64,000 nt of DNA, taken from the NCBI RefSeq assembly GCF_000003815.2, contig NC_049984.1:8919196-8983195 (forward strand), read 5' to 3'. The notes beneath the pieces are model-generated. The model was given only the letters and a program-made list of their open reading frames with translations, ran no database searches and was not told where the DNA came from. Shown in pieces: positions 34,965 to 46,443 of the stretch; positions within the stretch are counted from its first letter, which is position 1, and each line of letters starts with the position of its first letter. This stretch comes from Branchiostoma floridae (Eukaryota > Chordata > Leptocardii > Amphioxiformes > Branchiostomatidae). The translations under genes and the position numbers were made by a program.

Positions 34965-37900
34965 CTACATCAGCTTTGATAGGAAGACTCTTCTGCGTTG
35001 TCTGACTTTTGAACATGTCCATATTAACATCAGCAGAATTGATATGACATAAAGGACGATAACAGAGCTCTCTTCTGGTAAGAAGCACTTAGTCAGGGAA
35101 TAGCCAGTGGGGTGGATCGAGGCCTGTAAAACATGAAAAGATATGTATGTGCAAGTTAAAATTGTTATACATGTTGAAAATAAAATCTTGGACAAATGAG
35201 TAATGGGTTTTTTTAAACTGGTAATACAGTTTGTCAATGATTATGATGTGTGATACTGATAAAGTTGCTGCAGTGATGCCATATCTGTAATGTCTCTAAC
35301 ATTTGTTTTTCCTAACTACAATGACAATGCATATGACAGGTCTGCTTCAAGAGAAATATTCACATTCTTTTTGAGTTTGGTTCCTTTACTTTACAGCATT
35401 ATCTGATGAACAAGCATTACAAGTATGAGGCAGACAATCACCTACTCGACATGGCATCTTGGCTTAAAAAGTCCTTAGCCTGACAGTAACGTTACCCACC
35501 ATGAGGAAACTGGGATTGTTTCTGTTCCTCCAGCTGAAGGAGGGCAGGGTGTGCTCCAGGGTTCCATCCGGGTGGTGAACCACACAGCCGTGGTGGATGT
35601 GGGCAGTCAGGACAAGTCTGGGCTGCAACCACCACAGCAGCTGTCAAAACACATCAAACATTATTTCAAATATATTATATTCTGTTTCTTCCATTCTGTC
35701 TTCATTGATTTATTGCCTTCCTTTCTTATATTTCCCCCCCAGATCCTTCATAAGAGAGAGGGAAAGATCCTTTAGAAGTCCATTTTTTTTTCTACCGTTT
35801 TGCTTTCTTTCCTCATCTTTCTTATGATGTTTGCTTGTTTATCCTTTCCTTCAACAACTTCAGCCAAATCTGAATCAATGTTTGCAGGCATGCCTTCATA
35901 GATTGACAATGACATGACTAACATTGTCCTTACAACAAATACTGTTGGTGATGAGAAAATATAAAGACCTATCGGACTTTAGTAATGTACATGTAAATGG
36001 AAACTGTTCTTGCCTTTTGCGATGCAGATTTTGATACCACATCATATCGAGCCTTGAATGTAGTATACTTCTCATTATTGGGTGCAGAGTCAGGACCAGT
36101 GCAGTTGGCATCTGAGTTTCTGTACAAGGGGTAGTGCTGAAAGAAGACCCAACAAAGTGAAAAATGCATAAATGGCGGCAAATACACCGTATGTGACAAG
36201 GCTACTGAAGGAACTAGGTGGAGTTGACAGAGTAGCAGCCACGCAATAAGACATCATGATGTATAGAATCTGAAATTTGAATGGAAAAAAATTGGTACCA
36301 ATACATATCAAACTTGATGTTTATGTCAAGTCTTATACTATAAATTTCAAAAGCAATCTATTGGAAAATATCAAAATATACCAGTACTTCACAAGAATGA
36401 AGTTATACCATTAGCAAAATGGGGGCAGTATTTGGTAGCTTGTGAGCATTCCTACACTGCATTTTCCCATCATTCTCCTCACCACCAAGCCCCTGTGTAG
36501 TAAAACATTAGAATAGTAATACATATAAGTGAATACCTCTAGGAACCAGCAGAATAAAAACGATTTTGCATAGCTTTTTATTCAAGAATTCTGTCTTTAA
36601 TTAACACAATCATGCTAACTGTTTTAGTACGTGTACATTCCAACACTTAAAATGAAAAGAAACATTTATGGAAATCCAAATTTGACTCCGAAATTGATGA
36701 CAGAGTTTGTGTCTAAATATCAAAAGTGTTTTATACATTGTGATGTTTTTCCTCTAGTCAGAGATATGGTGAACTAGTCTTTTTTTACCCGAGAACAGTT
36801 GAGAGAGAAAGAGATGTCCTTCAGCTGGTCCTCTGCTGCAGCACACATAAAACAACCATCCTCATCTAGTGCCACACTGTTCACTAACAGGAACCTGGAA
36901 AACATAGGCAGTTCCATTAAAACAAAAAAGTCAAAAGCATCATCTAAATCATCAGGTGCTCCTTATTTGACTGCTATTACTAGCCAAACAATTGATGACA
37001 TCCATCCCTTAGGAATGTCTTGCCCCAGATCTACTAACTCCTGATACCTTGAAGTTTTAACTTCAAGATCTATAAAAAGGCATTATCATGTTACTGACAA
37101 CAAACACCAGTCTTATTAAGAAAATGACTTTTTGCCTATCATATTTATGAAATTCCCTGGGTAATCAGTAAAAAGTTACTGCAAATTTTCCCCAACAAAG
37201 ACCAAAGGGCTACTTAAGCACTTTTACTGAATCTGAGCACTTAAATTTAAAAAGGGCAATCGAGCAAAGATAGCAATGATGCTGTACAACATACATGTTT
37301 CCTTGAATGGTAACTGTGGTGACAGCTGACAGGTTGAAAGCCTTTTGAAACCTGTTCAGTTTCTGTCTTGTAACACTGTGGCAAACAGAACAACAAAAGT
37401 CTGCAGTCAATATTTAATGCATGTCATACACACGCTCCTTATCATCTTCACATTGGAATACAGAGTTTTCTACACTCAAGAGCTACACTTTGCATTGCAT
37501 AGCTCTTGACTGAATATCATCTTGCATAGATTGACTTCTTTATTTTGAAGTAGCAGCACATGAAAAAGTTTAAAACAAAAACTTAAACTTATCTGATAAT
37601 ACAAAAGACTGTCCTTTTCACGTTATTATCAAGAGAGAAATTTTGCCAAACCACTTGTAAAGATTCAATGGTCACACCACCATTTCATACAGGACATACG
37701 TCAATGAAGGTTAGACATTCACGTGTCACTGATGAAAGATGTTATCAAACAGATATTATCTGAAATGTCTGACCGTTTCCAAAATCGTATCCATTTGCTT
37801 GAATAATTTCTTTTGGCATTACATACTTACTTATCCAGTAGGAAAAAACTCACTCATAATGGAAGCCTATGTCATGGTTTCCCACGACCACATGGAACTG

Positions 37901-38585
37901 GAGGTCTGCATTGTGACGAAACATACGTCTGGATCTAACCAGATACTCCTCCCAGAATTCCTTGTCGCTGCACCATTTCCCCTCGTCCAGCAAGTCCCCC
38001 AGCACGAAAACGGCATGAGGCTGGTGGACGGACACGGCCGTCTGGAACGACCTCTCCATCTGCCACTCCCTGCAAACGAATGCACTCCATAAAACACACT
38101 ATCTGGTCTGTCATAACTGCGAGATGGATAAATGTCCTCATGTAGGTACATGTATGTGTGTATTTATAAAGTACGTAGGCCAAGGGGTTCACGGAAAAGC
38201 CTGGGCCCAGGAGTTGGACTGGCTAGCCTGAAAGACTACCTTTTCTGGGCCCCAAGGCTATGCATGGGGTTTGGCCTGCAGCTGAAGTTTTTTAAAAATA
38301 AAAACTGGGTCAATTACAATCCCAGCTGTGGGTGGAATGGGGCTGGGATGGGGAAAAGTAACAGTTGATCATATTGCTGGGCTTGCAATGAATAACTCAA
38401 CCAAGACTGTAAGAAAACAATCATAAACTAAATTCCAACTATACAACAGAAAATGCAAAATAAAGAATACTAGGATGGGGCAGGAAATGATAGCGAATAA
38501 CATCAAAGTCAAAACAGATGTCTCACACTTTGAGTGAGTGTGTATTGACCATTGTGCATTGTGTGTAAATGATGCATGCATGCGC

Positions 38586-38616
<31 letters not shown>

Positions 38617-39260
38617 TACATGTAGAACTTATAGTGCTGTCAGTGCTGTTCCTTTCTTATGTTCTTATTAAGGAAATTCCACTGGGGGCCCAAACCCGTG
38701 CATTTAGGGCTTCAGAAAGTGTAGCATGACAACCCCCATGCATACCCTTGGGGCCCAAAAAGGGTAGGCTGGCTACCCTGCTGGGCCCAGGCTTTTCCGT
38801 AAACCCTAGGCCAAGTACAGTTATGGCATGAACTGATGACACTCATGAGATACAATGTGGTGTTTCAGCTAATGAAAGGGTATGTCTCCCCAGAAGGGGC
38901 AGTATTAACCCTGTCATATGCATTAGCATACATGTACAAGGTTAACCACATGATCACTTCATCTCAGTTCCTTTACCTTCTGAGTCGATCAAACCAGTGC
39001 CCTAGCCTACTACCAAGGAGGTGGGTGTCAGCAAGAAACAGCACCCTGATAGGCTGATGTGGATTGGTGCTGTCCCGTCCTTTCTGAGCTGCAACAGAGG
39101 CAGGTCCTTCAGGTTCAAGATGTGGCCAGGAACACTGCCATATGGCTATGTAGTAGATGACATATTCGCTATACAAGAACACACTTGCCAGGCCCACACA
39201 GAGGATGGCCAAATGTCTCCTGCTCAGCATCATCCACCTGACCTGTCGCCACAACAGCAT
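34965..39260 (-). CDS. MPPE1: metallophosphoesterase 1 (MPPE1/PGAP5), complete
   Basis: Eight exons: 39260-38977, 38069-37854, 37375-37295, 36894-36789, 36492-36409, 36136-36014, 35640-35500, 35123-34965 (TAG). Sum 1194 nt, 397 aa; human MPPE1 is 396. An N-terminal signal anchor ([20 protein letters not shown], about residues 19-38) and a C-terminal hydrophobic stretch ([17 protein letters not shown]) fit a two-pass ER/Golgi protein. Metal-binding motifs in order: [36 protein letters not shown]-like [12 protein letters not shown], and LTAHIHHG. In mammals PGAP5 removes an ethanolamine-phosphate side group from the second mannose of GPI anchors so that GPI-anchored proteins can leave the ER. 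Oddities: the usual GHTH motif reads AHIH here, keeping both histidines but losing the glycine, and the intron after exon 6 has a GC donor (AAAAG|GCAAGA, 36014/36013). Confidence 0.96.
38174..38816. mobile_element. fold-back element with about 90-bp inverted arms
   Basis: The left arm (38174-38270: GGAAAAGCCTGGGCCCAG ... CTGGGCCCCAAGG ... ATGCATGGGG) recurs inverted in the right arm (38733-38816). The arms enclose about 460 bases including a (TG)n run. GTAC-like bases flank both ends. It lies in MPPE1 intron 1. Confidence 0.75.
38586..38613 (+). repeat. (TG)n microsatellite
   Basis: Fourteen uninterrupted TG dinucleotides, preceded by GCATGCGCG, which may favour Z-DNA. Located between the inverted arms of the 38174-38816 element. 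Confidence 0.95.
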
Positions 39261-39598
39261 CAGCTCCTATCATTTGGAGTGGTTGCCATGACTACATCAA
39301 CACAGTGGTGGCAAGATAAGAACACAGTAAAGCATCATGATAAACATGTTGTTATAAAAACTTATATCATCCCTATAATCCCGTTACTACTGGCTGTTAA
39401 ATGCTATTAAATGGATGGATTTGTCCGGTTTCTATTATGTCCTTGTAACTGTAACGTACAGAATTATGTTTGTTACTGGGCGGCTCTATCAGCTTAGATC
39501 ATTTTGCAGAAAATGGAAGCAAAAAATCTGGGAGCAAAATGGTCATGAAACAACTGTCCAAGTCTCGGTAAACTTATAACTGTATGAAACTTAGCTAA

Positions 39599-41245
39599 GT
39601 GTTACTACGGCCGCGTGGCGCGTTGGTACACCCGATCCCTCGATCTCGGAAGTTAAGCAACGCGACGGTCCGGACAGTGCTTGGATGGGGGACCAACCAA
39701 GGACGTCCGGATTGCTGTAGCCTCACGAAGTTTCCACGAAATCGTCTTCCGGGAGGGACGTAAAACGGGGGCAAAACTACGAAAGCTTCACCCTCCTTTT
39801 TCAGCACTGGAAACCAGTGCTGAAGATGGCTTCAGCACTGGAAACCGAGTGCTGAATGTTCGTCAGCACTGGAAAACCAGTGCTGACGCGCTCTCAGCAC
39901 TGGAGACGCCGGCTTCAGCACTGGAAACCGAGTGCTGAATGTTCGTCAGCACTGGAAACTGAGTGCTGACGCTCTCAGCACTGGAAACGCCGGCTTCAGC
40001 ACTGGAAACCGAGTGCTGAGAGAGCGGGAGACTAGACTCTGACATACTAGTATACAGTATTATAAATTTGGAGTTACGACACGTCCTTTGCTCGACTCAA
40101 GGACGTTATATAACGTCCTTGCTCGACTAAAACGTAAGATTGCTGAATTATAAACGTCACCTATCGTTACATTCTGCTCTATAACACCTCTATAACTCTA
40201 TAACAGTGTTCATTTGTCGATTACCTTCGGGGAAAATACTCGCGATCGTCGTGACGCTTTCTTTACGTGGGCGGTAATAATAATAAAGTTGTTTGCAATC
40301 CCGTTCTAATGATATCCATTCCTTTTAATTACACAAAACAAAATACATTTCAATTACACAAAACAACACAAATTCAGGCTTTTTTGCATCTGTATCTATC
40401 TTACGTTATATAGCCGGTATAACCGCCGTTCGGCGTAACACACCAGCTAAAACTGCATAAACTTGAAAAATCATCTTTATTAGTATCGTATATTGTACCG
40501 CTTTCAGTACTTACATACACCAAGTTACACATTAAATTGAATAGCACAACCAAAAGTTTAACTTTATTTTTAATCAGTAATAATTGCGTCAAGTACCGCT
40601 CTCAGCACTAGGACACTCCAGCACACCAGTGCTCGAAAGACTTCGGCACTGGTTTCAAGAACGTTCCAGTGCTGAAAAGATGTCAGCACTCGTTTTCCTG
40701 TGCTGAAGATTTCTCAGCACTGGTGTTCCAGTGCTGAAGTGCCCCTGAACACTGGAAAATCGAGTGCGGAAGGCGAAGCTTTTGTATATCAGCACTCGGT
40801 TCCAGTGCTGACGGCGGTTTCAGCACTGGGTAACCAGTGCTGAGTGACCTTTGACGTGACCCGTCGCCGCCTGGGCCGCGAGTTCAGCACTGGAGCCGAG
40901 TGCTGACGAACATTCAGCACTGGAAAACGTCTTTTCAGCACTGGAAAACGAGTGCTGACGTCTTTTCAGCACTGGAAAACGAGTGCTGAGGGAGCTTCAG
41001 CACTGGAGAAAGGCCGATCAGCACTGGAAAACGAGTGCTGAACATTCTTCAGCACTGGGCGCCGAGTGCTGAGGCCGATTCGACCATTGTTTTCAGCACT
41101 CGGTTCCAGTGCGGAAGGTGAAGCTTTCGTAGACTTGCAAAACGGGGGTCCCGTGCTCGAGGAGGTGCCTCGACCACGTTAAACAGCCTCATTACTCATA
41201 CTGGGTACCTACTGGCTGGCAAAATACACCAGATGATTATAGAAT
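39599..41245 (+). mobile_element. 5S-rRNA-derived SINE (copy 2), split by a 1.37-kb insertion
   Basis: The 5S-like head at about 39605-39722 (GGTACACCCGATCCCTCGATC, AAGTTAAGCAACGCG, TTGGATGGGGGACC, ATTGCTGTAGCC) continues to TAAAACGGGG at 39770. The body resumes at 41139 (AAAACGGGGGTCCCGTG, CTCGAGGAGGTGCC, ACCTACTGGCTGGC, ATACACCAGATG). Joined, it parallels the copy at 10157. Confidence 0.85.
39771..41138. mobile_element. fold-back transposon carrying arrays of 20-24 bp palindromes
   Basis: The insertion is flanked by the 9-bp repeat AAAACGGGG (39762-39770 and 41139-41147). Its ends, GCAAAACTACGAAAGCTTCA at the left and the inverse of GCAAGTCTACGAAAGCTTCA at the right, form a roughly 26-bp terminal inverted repeat with three mismatches. 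A 9-bp duplication suits a Mutator-like transposase. Inside the left end (39801-40022) are about six palindromes of the form TCAGCACTGG-loop-CGAGTGCTGA plus half-sites. The right part (40597-41118) has about a dozen more, several as half-sites. Between them lies some 570 bases of AT-rich DNA with no long reading frame. A degenerate copy of the right terminus (GCGGAAGGCGAAGCTTTTGT) occurs internally near 40766. Non-autonomous by appearance; I do not recognise the family. Confidence 0.85.
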
Positions 41246-42554
41246 TTGAGTGACTTCTGAACTTTTAGTTATCGTGCTCGGTATCCGGCTGAAAACGCCG
41301 ACAGTTAGAACAGAAAAGTGACGAGGGCAAATGTTCGTGATGTCATAGATATCAAACGTCCTATACAACAATATCAATTTTAGCGATGTTTAATATGTAT
41401 AAAGATAAACAAAAACATTTACCATACGATACACACGACGTTTCCTCCAGCTGATAGAGGTGAAAGGTCAAAACTTACTTTGGAGGAGGATCATGGGATG
41501 GAATAGTCTACTTTTTCTAGGTGTTATATATTTAATAGTTTCAGTGAAAGAAATAATTTCGTGGCATTTAGATATTATATTTGTACTACAAAGCCATAAA
41601 TATATGTTAGCTTGTATGTATTTTTATTAATAAAGAAAATTTAGCCATTAAAGTTTTTATTTTCTTCCGCCAGTTTATCGCGACATCCCTGTTTTTGAAT
41701 GTACCACTAAGGGGGTGTGTTTTTAATCTTTCAGCAGTTCCTCAGTCCTTGGGGAGATCAGTCAGGCGCGGGGGTGCGGGATATGCTGTCGACTTCCTTC
41801 TTCTTCCTTCGTTCTCCAGCAAGGATCAAGTAGATCTCGGAACTGTGTCGTCAGGAAGACGATGGTAGGAACTGAGCAGGAAGACTGCGGTGGGCTGTTG
41901 TGATTTCGGTGAGGATTAGAGCAATTTTTCCTGCGATAAAACCAGTGCACTGGTAGCGGGGTCATATCGATGTCGTGTCACGGCATGTCATGGGAAATTA
42001 TCCAGATGTGCTCATGGGGAAGCTTGAGGGGCTGACTTCACAACAACAAGCACCGTTTTCAAGTTTGCTAGTTTTCACGTTTCCCTACCGTTCAGTTGTT
42101 ACCGTATTATCTGTTCAGATCATTTTTGTACAAGGTCGATAAAGAACAGGTTGTATTTACTGTTTAACACTCTACTGTTTAGGTGTTGTGCTTTCTGTTT
42201 TAATATTGATGTTTACTGTAATGAATAGTGACAGTTATCCTGCTCCCTGCCTGCCCAGTCTAAGGCTGTGGGTTCTTCATGTCTTTTTTTCAAGGCTTCT
42301 ATTCCACCGTATTATTTTATCGGGTAGTGAACCGCTGTTTCCTGACATGAATGTTGATGTATATTATTTATATATTCCCTTTTATCTTGTTGCAGTAACT
42401 TTCTATAGAGGTGAACCCACTATCCACCAATCTATACTTGGAAATTGCATTTACATATCATAATAGGTAGCACTTAAAACGATTCAAACCTAACTTGCTT
42501 TGTACAGTTGATGTATTCAGATTTGTCACAAAGTACATGTGGTTTCATGCTTAA

Positions 42555-43869
42555 GCCCTCGTCTCACTGGGCTGAGGTACTGTTGAGTTCACTGTGGTAC
42601 CTTTGTGCTTATTAGCCAAATGTTCCTTGAGGTCACACGGTCACACTGACGTGTGGTGCATATTTTGCATTTCAAGCCCAGATGAGCAGATTTTTTTGGA
42701 AATTGCAGTTTTGTCATTGAATTAAAATCATGATTAAAATGCATCCAAAATGAATTTGTAATGAAAAATGAATTTGTAATGATAAAAAGATATCAAGAAG
42801 TACACCTCTAATCTTAATTTTGAAAAGACTCTTACAGTAAAAGAAATTACCTTAACAAACCATACAAGATTTTACTCTGTTATGTGTTGATGCCATGTAT
42901 GAGTAATGATATACAGTCAAACCTGCCCAAGACGACCACCCGGGGGACCGGAAAAAAGCGGTCGATTTGGACAGGTGGTCGCTGAGAAGAGTATCGACTC
43001 AAAACATGCCCGATGCAAAGTATAAATGGTTGCCGTTATGTTTAATGGCAAATAGCAAGCACACTGCACGCACGCAAAGAAGCGAGGTCTTTAATGTCAA
43101 ATACAACACGCACACTGTAAACTGTAAATTTAACCCCAAAATCCGACGCAAACTGGCCGATTTCGGCACAAAATCGCGCTAATTATCATAAAAAATCGAT
43201 GAAAACCTCAATCTTGAAAATGATGCGGTCGTTATAGGTCCCAATTTGGGCCGGTCGCGGTCGCGTTGGCCAGGTGGTCGTTGAGAAAAGGTCACTTAAT
43301 GCTTATGTCAATGGGAAAATAAATCGGGACCGAGAAAAAACGGTCGAAATGGCCAGGTGGTTGCTGAGAAGGGGTGGTCGCTCGGGCAGGTTTGACTGTA
43401 TGTTGATATTTATACAGACCAAACAAATCTTTCAATTTACATACTTCTTTTTTCAGAATTGATGATGCCTGTTGAGGACACTTTCGCGATCAGTTTGTGC
43501 CCATTGATGCCTAGTGGCTCCCAAAGTTCCCAGTATGAAATGTATCGGAAATAGATTTTAGACTTTTGATACGTGGTACAATATATGAAGCATATCTTAC
43601 AAGCATATCTTATAACCTTGCAGCTGACATTCGCATTTTGTTGCTGGCATGGTAATGGCATAATTGAGACATGGCAGAGGTACGACAGGGGCATTTTCCC
43701 ACTTGCATTATTTTTGAATATAAAAAACAGTGCCTTTTGGTTATTGGAGGCACATTGGAGTTCATTAGAGGTACCATTATGCCTGTTAAGGTAAAGGTAG
43801 GGTAAAGTACGTTTGCATTGTCAAACTCCAACGTACCTCAACAGTGCCTCCGCTTAGTGAGATAGGGGC
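42555..43869. mobile_element. piggyBac-like non-autonomous element (TTAA duplications)
   Basis: TTAA at 42551-42554 and 43870-43873 flank the ends GCCCTCGTCTCACTGGGCTG and the inverse of GCCCCTATCTCACTAAGCGG. The inverted similarity extends some 35 bases to GGTACTGTTGAG / CTCAACAGTGCC. TTAA target sites are the signature of piggyBac. No transposase frame is visible. The MITE at 42914-43398 is inserted inside. Confidence 0.8.
42914..43398 (+). mobile_element. TA-flanked MITE, CAGTCAAACCTG family (copy B), nested
   Basis: Ends CAGTCAAACCTGCCC and GGGCAGGTTTGACTG are perfect inverted repeats, bounded by TA. The interior repeats GGTCG and CAGGTGGTCGCTGAGAAG in both orientations. It sits within the TTAA-flanked element, so it is the younger insertion. 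Confidence 0.85.
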
Positions 43870-44799
43870 TTAAGTCTTATAACCTTTGCTGTGATAGTAC
43901 AGTGTAGACTTGAACTTGAAGGTCTTGAAATATTTGAAGTACCCATAGTTTTACAGTCTCAATTTTCTCAAATCCTCCCAAAATTGTGATATTTGCCCTT
44001 TGTATCCAGTAAAAAGGTCCCATTTCACTTTCATTCATATCATATTGGATAATGTTTTCACATCCTGTTGATAGCATATTTGTCCCATGACATGTCTATG
44101 AGTATGACAGTGCTAAGAATTACATCAACACAGCTCCCATTTTGCTTTCGTTGTTGTTTTTCCTGGTTCACTTACTTCCTTGTTTTATGTATCATTGTCT
44201 GACTTCTGATTGTATTGCTACAGCTGATGTCTGACTGACTCAACAGACTTCCTCTTACAGATCAGGAGAATATTGGTAAGTTGATACATAAATCTCTAGA
44301 CATAATCCAATGTATATTGTAGTTGTAGTTGTAGTGACCAGAATGTGTAGAAAGGCTTCTCTGATATTTTAGTGGTATCGTTGCTTGAGAGAACATAACA
44401 TCTTTTTTAGATTAAGATAACTAGATTGAATATTTCTGTCCATCGTATCATGAATATCTTATTTTGACAATGTTTGCAGCTGTGTTCCATTAGAACAGTG
44501 GCTAATCAGATACAGGCATGGTTCTTAATTTAACCTTATTGAGATTGCAAGCTTTTACCCTTTTACATCATAGGCCCACTTTAGAGCATGTTCAATTTTG
44601 TCACACTTGGACTGGGTGCTGACAGCTTTTCTGCCATGTAAAAGAGTAATTTTATTGTAACTGAAAGGCTTTATCTTGATATCGCAAAGAATCTCCTATG
44701 ACAGCTCTGAGGTACATAGTTGTACAATACCTCAGTTTGACTTTGAATCCCTGATATCTTCGACAATGATGCCAAGATATAGAAGATTGTAGGTGCATA

Positions 44800-45417
44800 C
44801 AGTCAAACCTGTCTATAGTGGCCACTCAAGGGACTGGTCAAAATTGGCCACTATAGAGAGGTGGCCGCTATAGAGAAAATGCTGATTAATTGACCACAAG
44901 CAAAAAGTTACACATGGTTCACACGTCAGATTCCACCATTATGTAAATGTGGTCCTCACAAGAAAAGCCTGTCATTTTAGACTTATCTCTTAATAAATGT
45001 AAGAATACAATCCACCGTAGTCTGAAGTTCATATAATTTTATCTGTATAACAATTTATTTAGATAGAATGTTTTTGTAATGTAAATTAACCTCAGCGATA
45101 GTGTATTAGAACGTAACTTTGAAACAATTTACCTCCGTAAAAAATAGTGGTGTCGTCTGTTGACCTTATATGACCTCGTTTGTCGGCGGTAGGGCAGTTT
45201 GGTTTTGAAAATAAAAAGGTTTTAAATCCGGCGTTGGGTGACGATACAGCTGCTGTGTGGCCGAATGCGTGCCGGACTATAGATCAGCCATCCGCCGTGG
45301 CCGTAATGGCCGCGTTGGGCAGGTGGTCGCTAAGCCTATTTCTTAATCATTACGAATCCAAGGGACCGACAAAAAGTGGCCACTATGGCCAGGTGGCCGC
45401 TAGTACAGGTTTGACTG
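44800..45417 (+). mobile_element. TA-flanked MITE, CAGTCAAACCTG family (copy C)
   Basis: Ends CAGTCAAACCTGT and ACAGGTTTGACTG, bounded by TA. Subterminal GTGGCCACT and GGTGGCCGCTA words recur at both ends. The 618-bp middle has no convincing transposase. Confidence 0.85.
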
Positions 45418-45568
45418 TACTAGTAGCCCAGGTTTTCTTGCCCTGGATTCCTAACAACTTCACATTTGTCTGTTGTGTGCCAATGACGTCATCAAATGTA
45501 TCTTAAAAATTAGTAATTCCCTTCCCTTAACACACATTTTAGTCATGGCCCCAGGTATGCCTGCATTT

Positions 45569-45792
45569 TACTCACACGCCTCTGCATGGGAACCTGTAGT
45601 TTGAACTTTAGCTTATCCACACGTAATTTAGTAGATAGTCCTTCTTGCAGCTGTGGCTCCCGAAGTGAAAGCATTGTCCACTATTTATCGTACTGCCCTA
45701 ACTACAACCAACTTAGAATATCCCTTCTCTCATATCTTCAGGACCTTGTAAGCTCAACCCTTGATTTGAAAACTTTTTCTGATCCACCATGA
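45569..45792 (+). pseudogene. LINE reverse-transcriptase C-terminal fragment
   Basis: The frame reads TRLCMGTCSLNFSL, then CSCGSRSESIVHYLSYCPNY, then NQLRISLL before a stop at 45790-45792. The CxCG...E...H.L..CP.Y...R pattern is the zinc-knuckle-like C-terminus of many non-LTR retrotransposon ORF2 proteins. Nothing of the catalytic RT core is seen upstream, as expected for a truncated relic. The next repeat element starts immediately after it. Confidence 0.65.
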
Positions 45793-46443
45793 TGATAAAA
45801 TCATGACCCTCTGAAAGACCATTTCTTATCCTGCATTTTGCTCAGCGAAATTTTGCTGGCTATACACAGAGTTAACTTTTGAGTTGACATTTCTACCGGC
45901 GAAAAAATGTTTTTGAGAGTGACCCTCCAATCAATATATTTATAGCATTTTGAGTGCTGAAGACACAAAGCTTCACAAGGGAGGTCCAGGAAATTTCTTT
46001 AATCTTGACCCTCTAAAACGCTATTTATTTTCCTGCATTTTGTTGGGCAAATTTTGCTGGTAGACTAAGCTAAGTTCAAATGATATTGCTATTAGCAGAA
46101 AAGGTTTTTGAAGGCGACGTCTCCTTACAAGTTTTCAACGAAGACAGGTCAACGAAGAGTATTGTAGAATCTTGACCTTCTGATATGCCATTTCCTGTAT
46201 TTTGAGGGGCAAACTATGCTGATAGACTACGTTACAACTTACGAAAATTGGGAGGCCAGACTATGATTTACGGGACATTTAGGCTCGATTACGCTTTATG
46301 TGAAATTTTTAGGCATAATTACGCTTTACATGAAATGTACTGGCCACATTTTACAGTTAATTTTCCCATCCTCACAATGAATTACGTACAATAAACAAGC
46401 TTCCCTACGAATAAAGGAAAATAAAAAAGAGCATGCAGACCCC
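45793..46443 (-). mobile_element. CGTAAAGCGTAG-rich element (copy 2, reversed and truncated)
   Basis: Read on the minus strand, it begins GGGTCTGCATGCTCTTTTTT and carries GTAA...CGTAG-like words, then tandem units with TTGCCC, GCAGGAAA and GGTCAAGATT like copy 1. The distal end is missing. Confidence 0.65.

Noticed and set aside
39797-41118. CRISPR-like look of regularly spaced repeats
   Set aside because: Spacers are short (about 7 bp) and partly recurring, the host is an animal, and terminal inverted repeats with target duplications show a transposon.
44262-44276. 15-base micro-exon (TCTTACAG / GTAAGT boundaries)
   Set aside because: Splice-like words this close occur by chance and nothing links it to a transcript.
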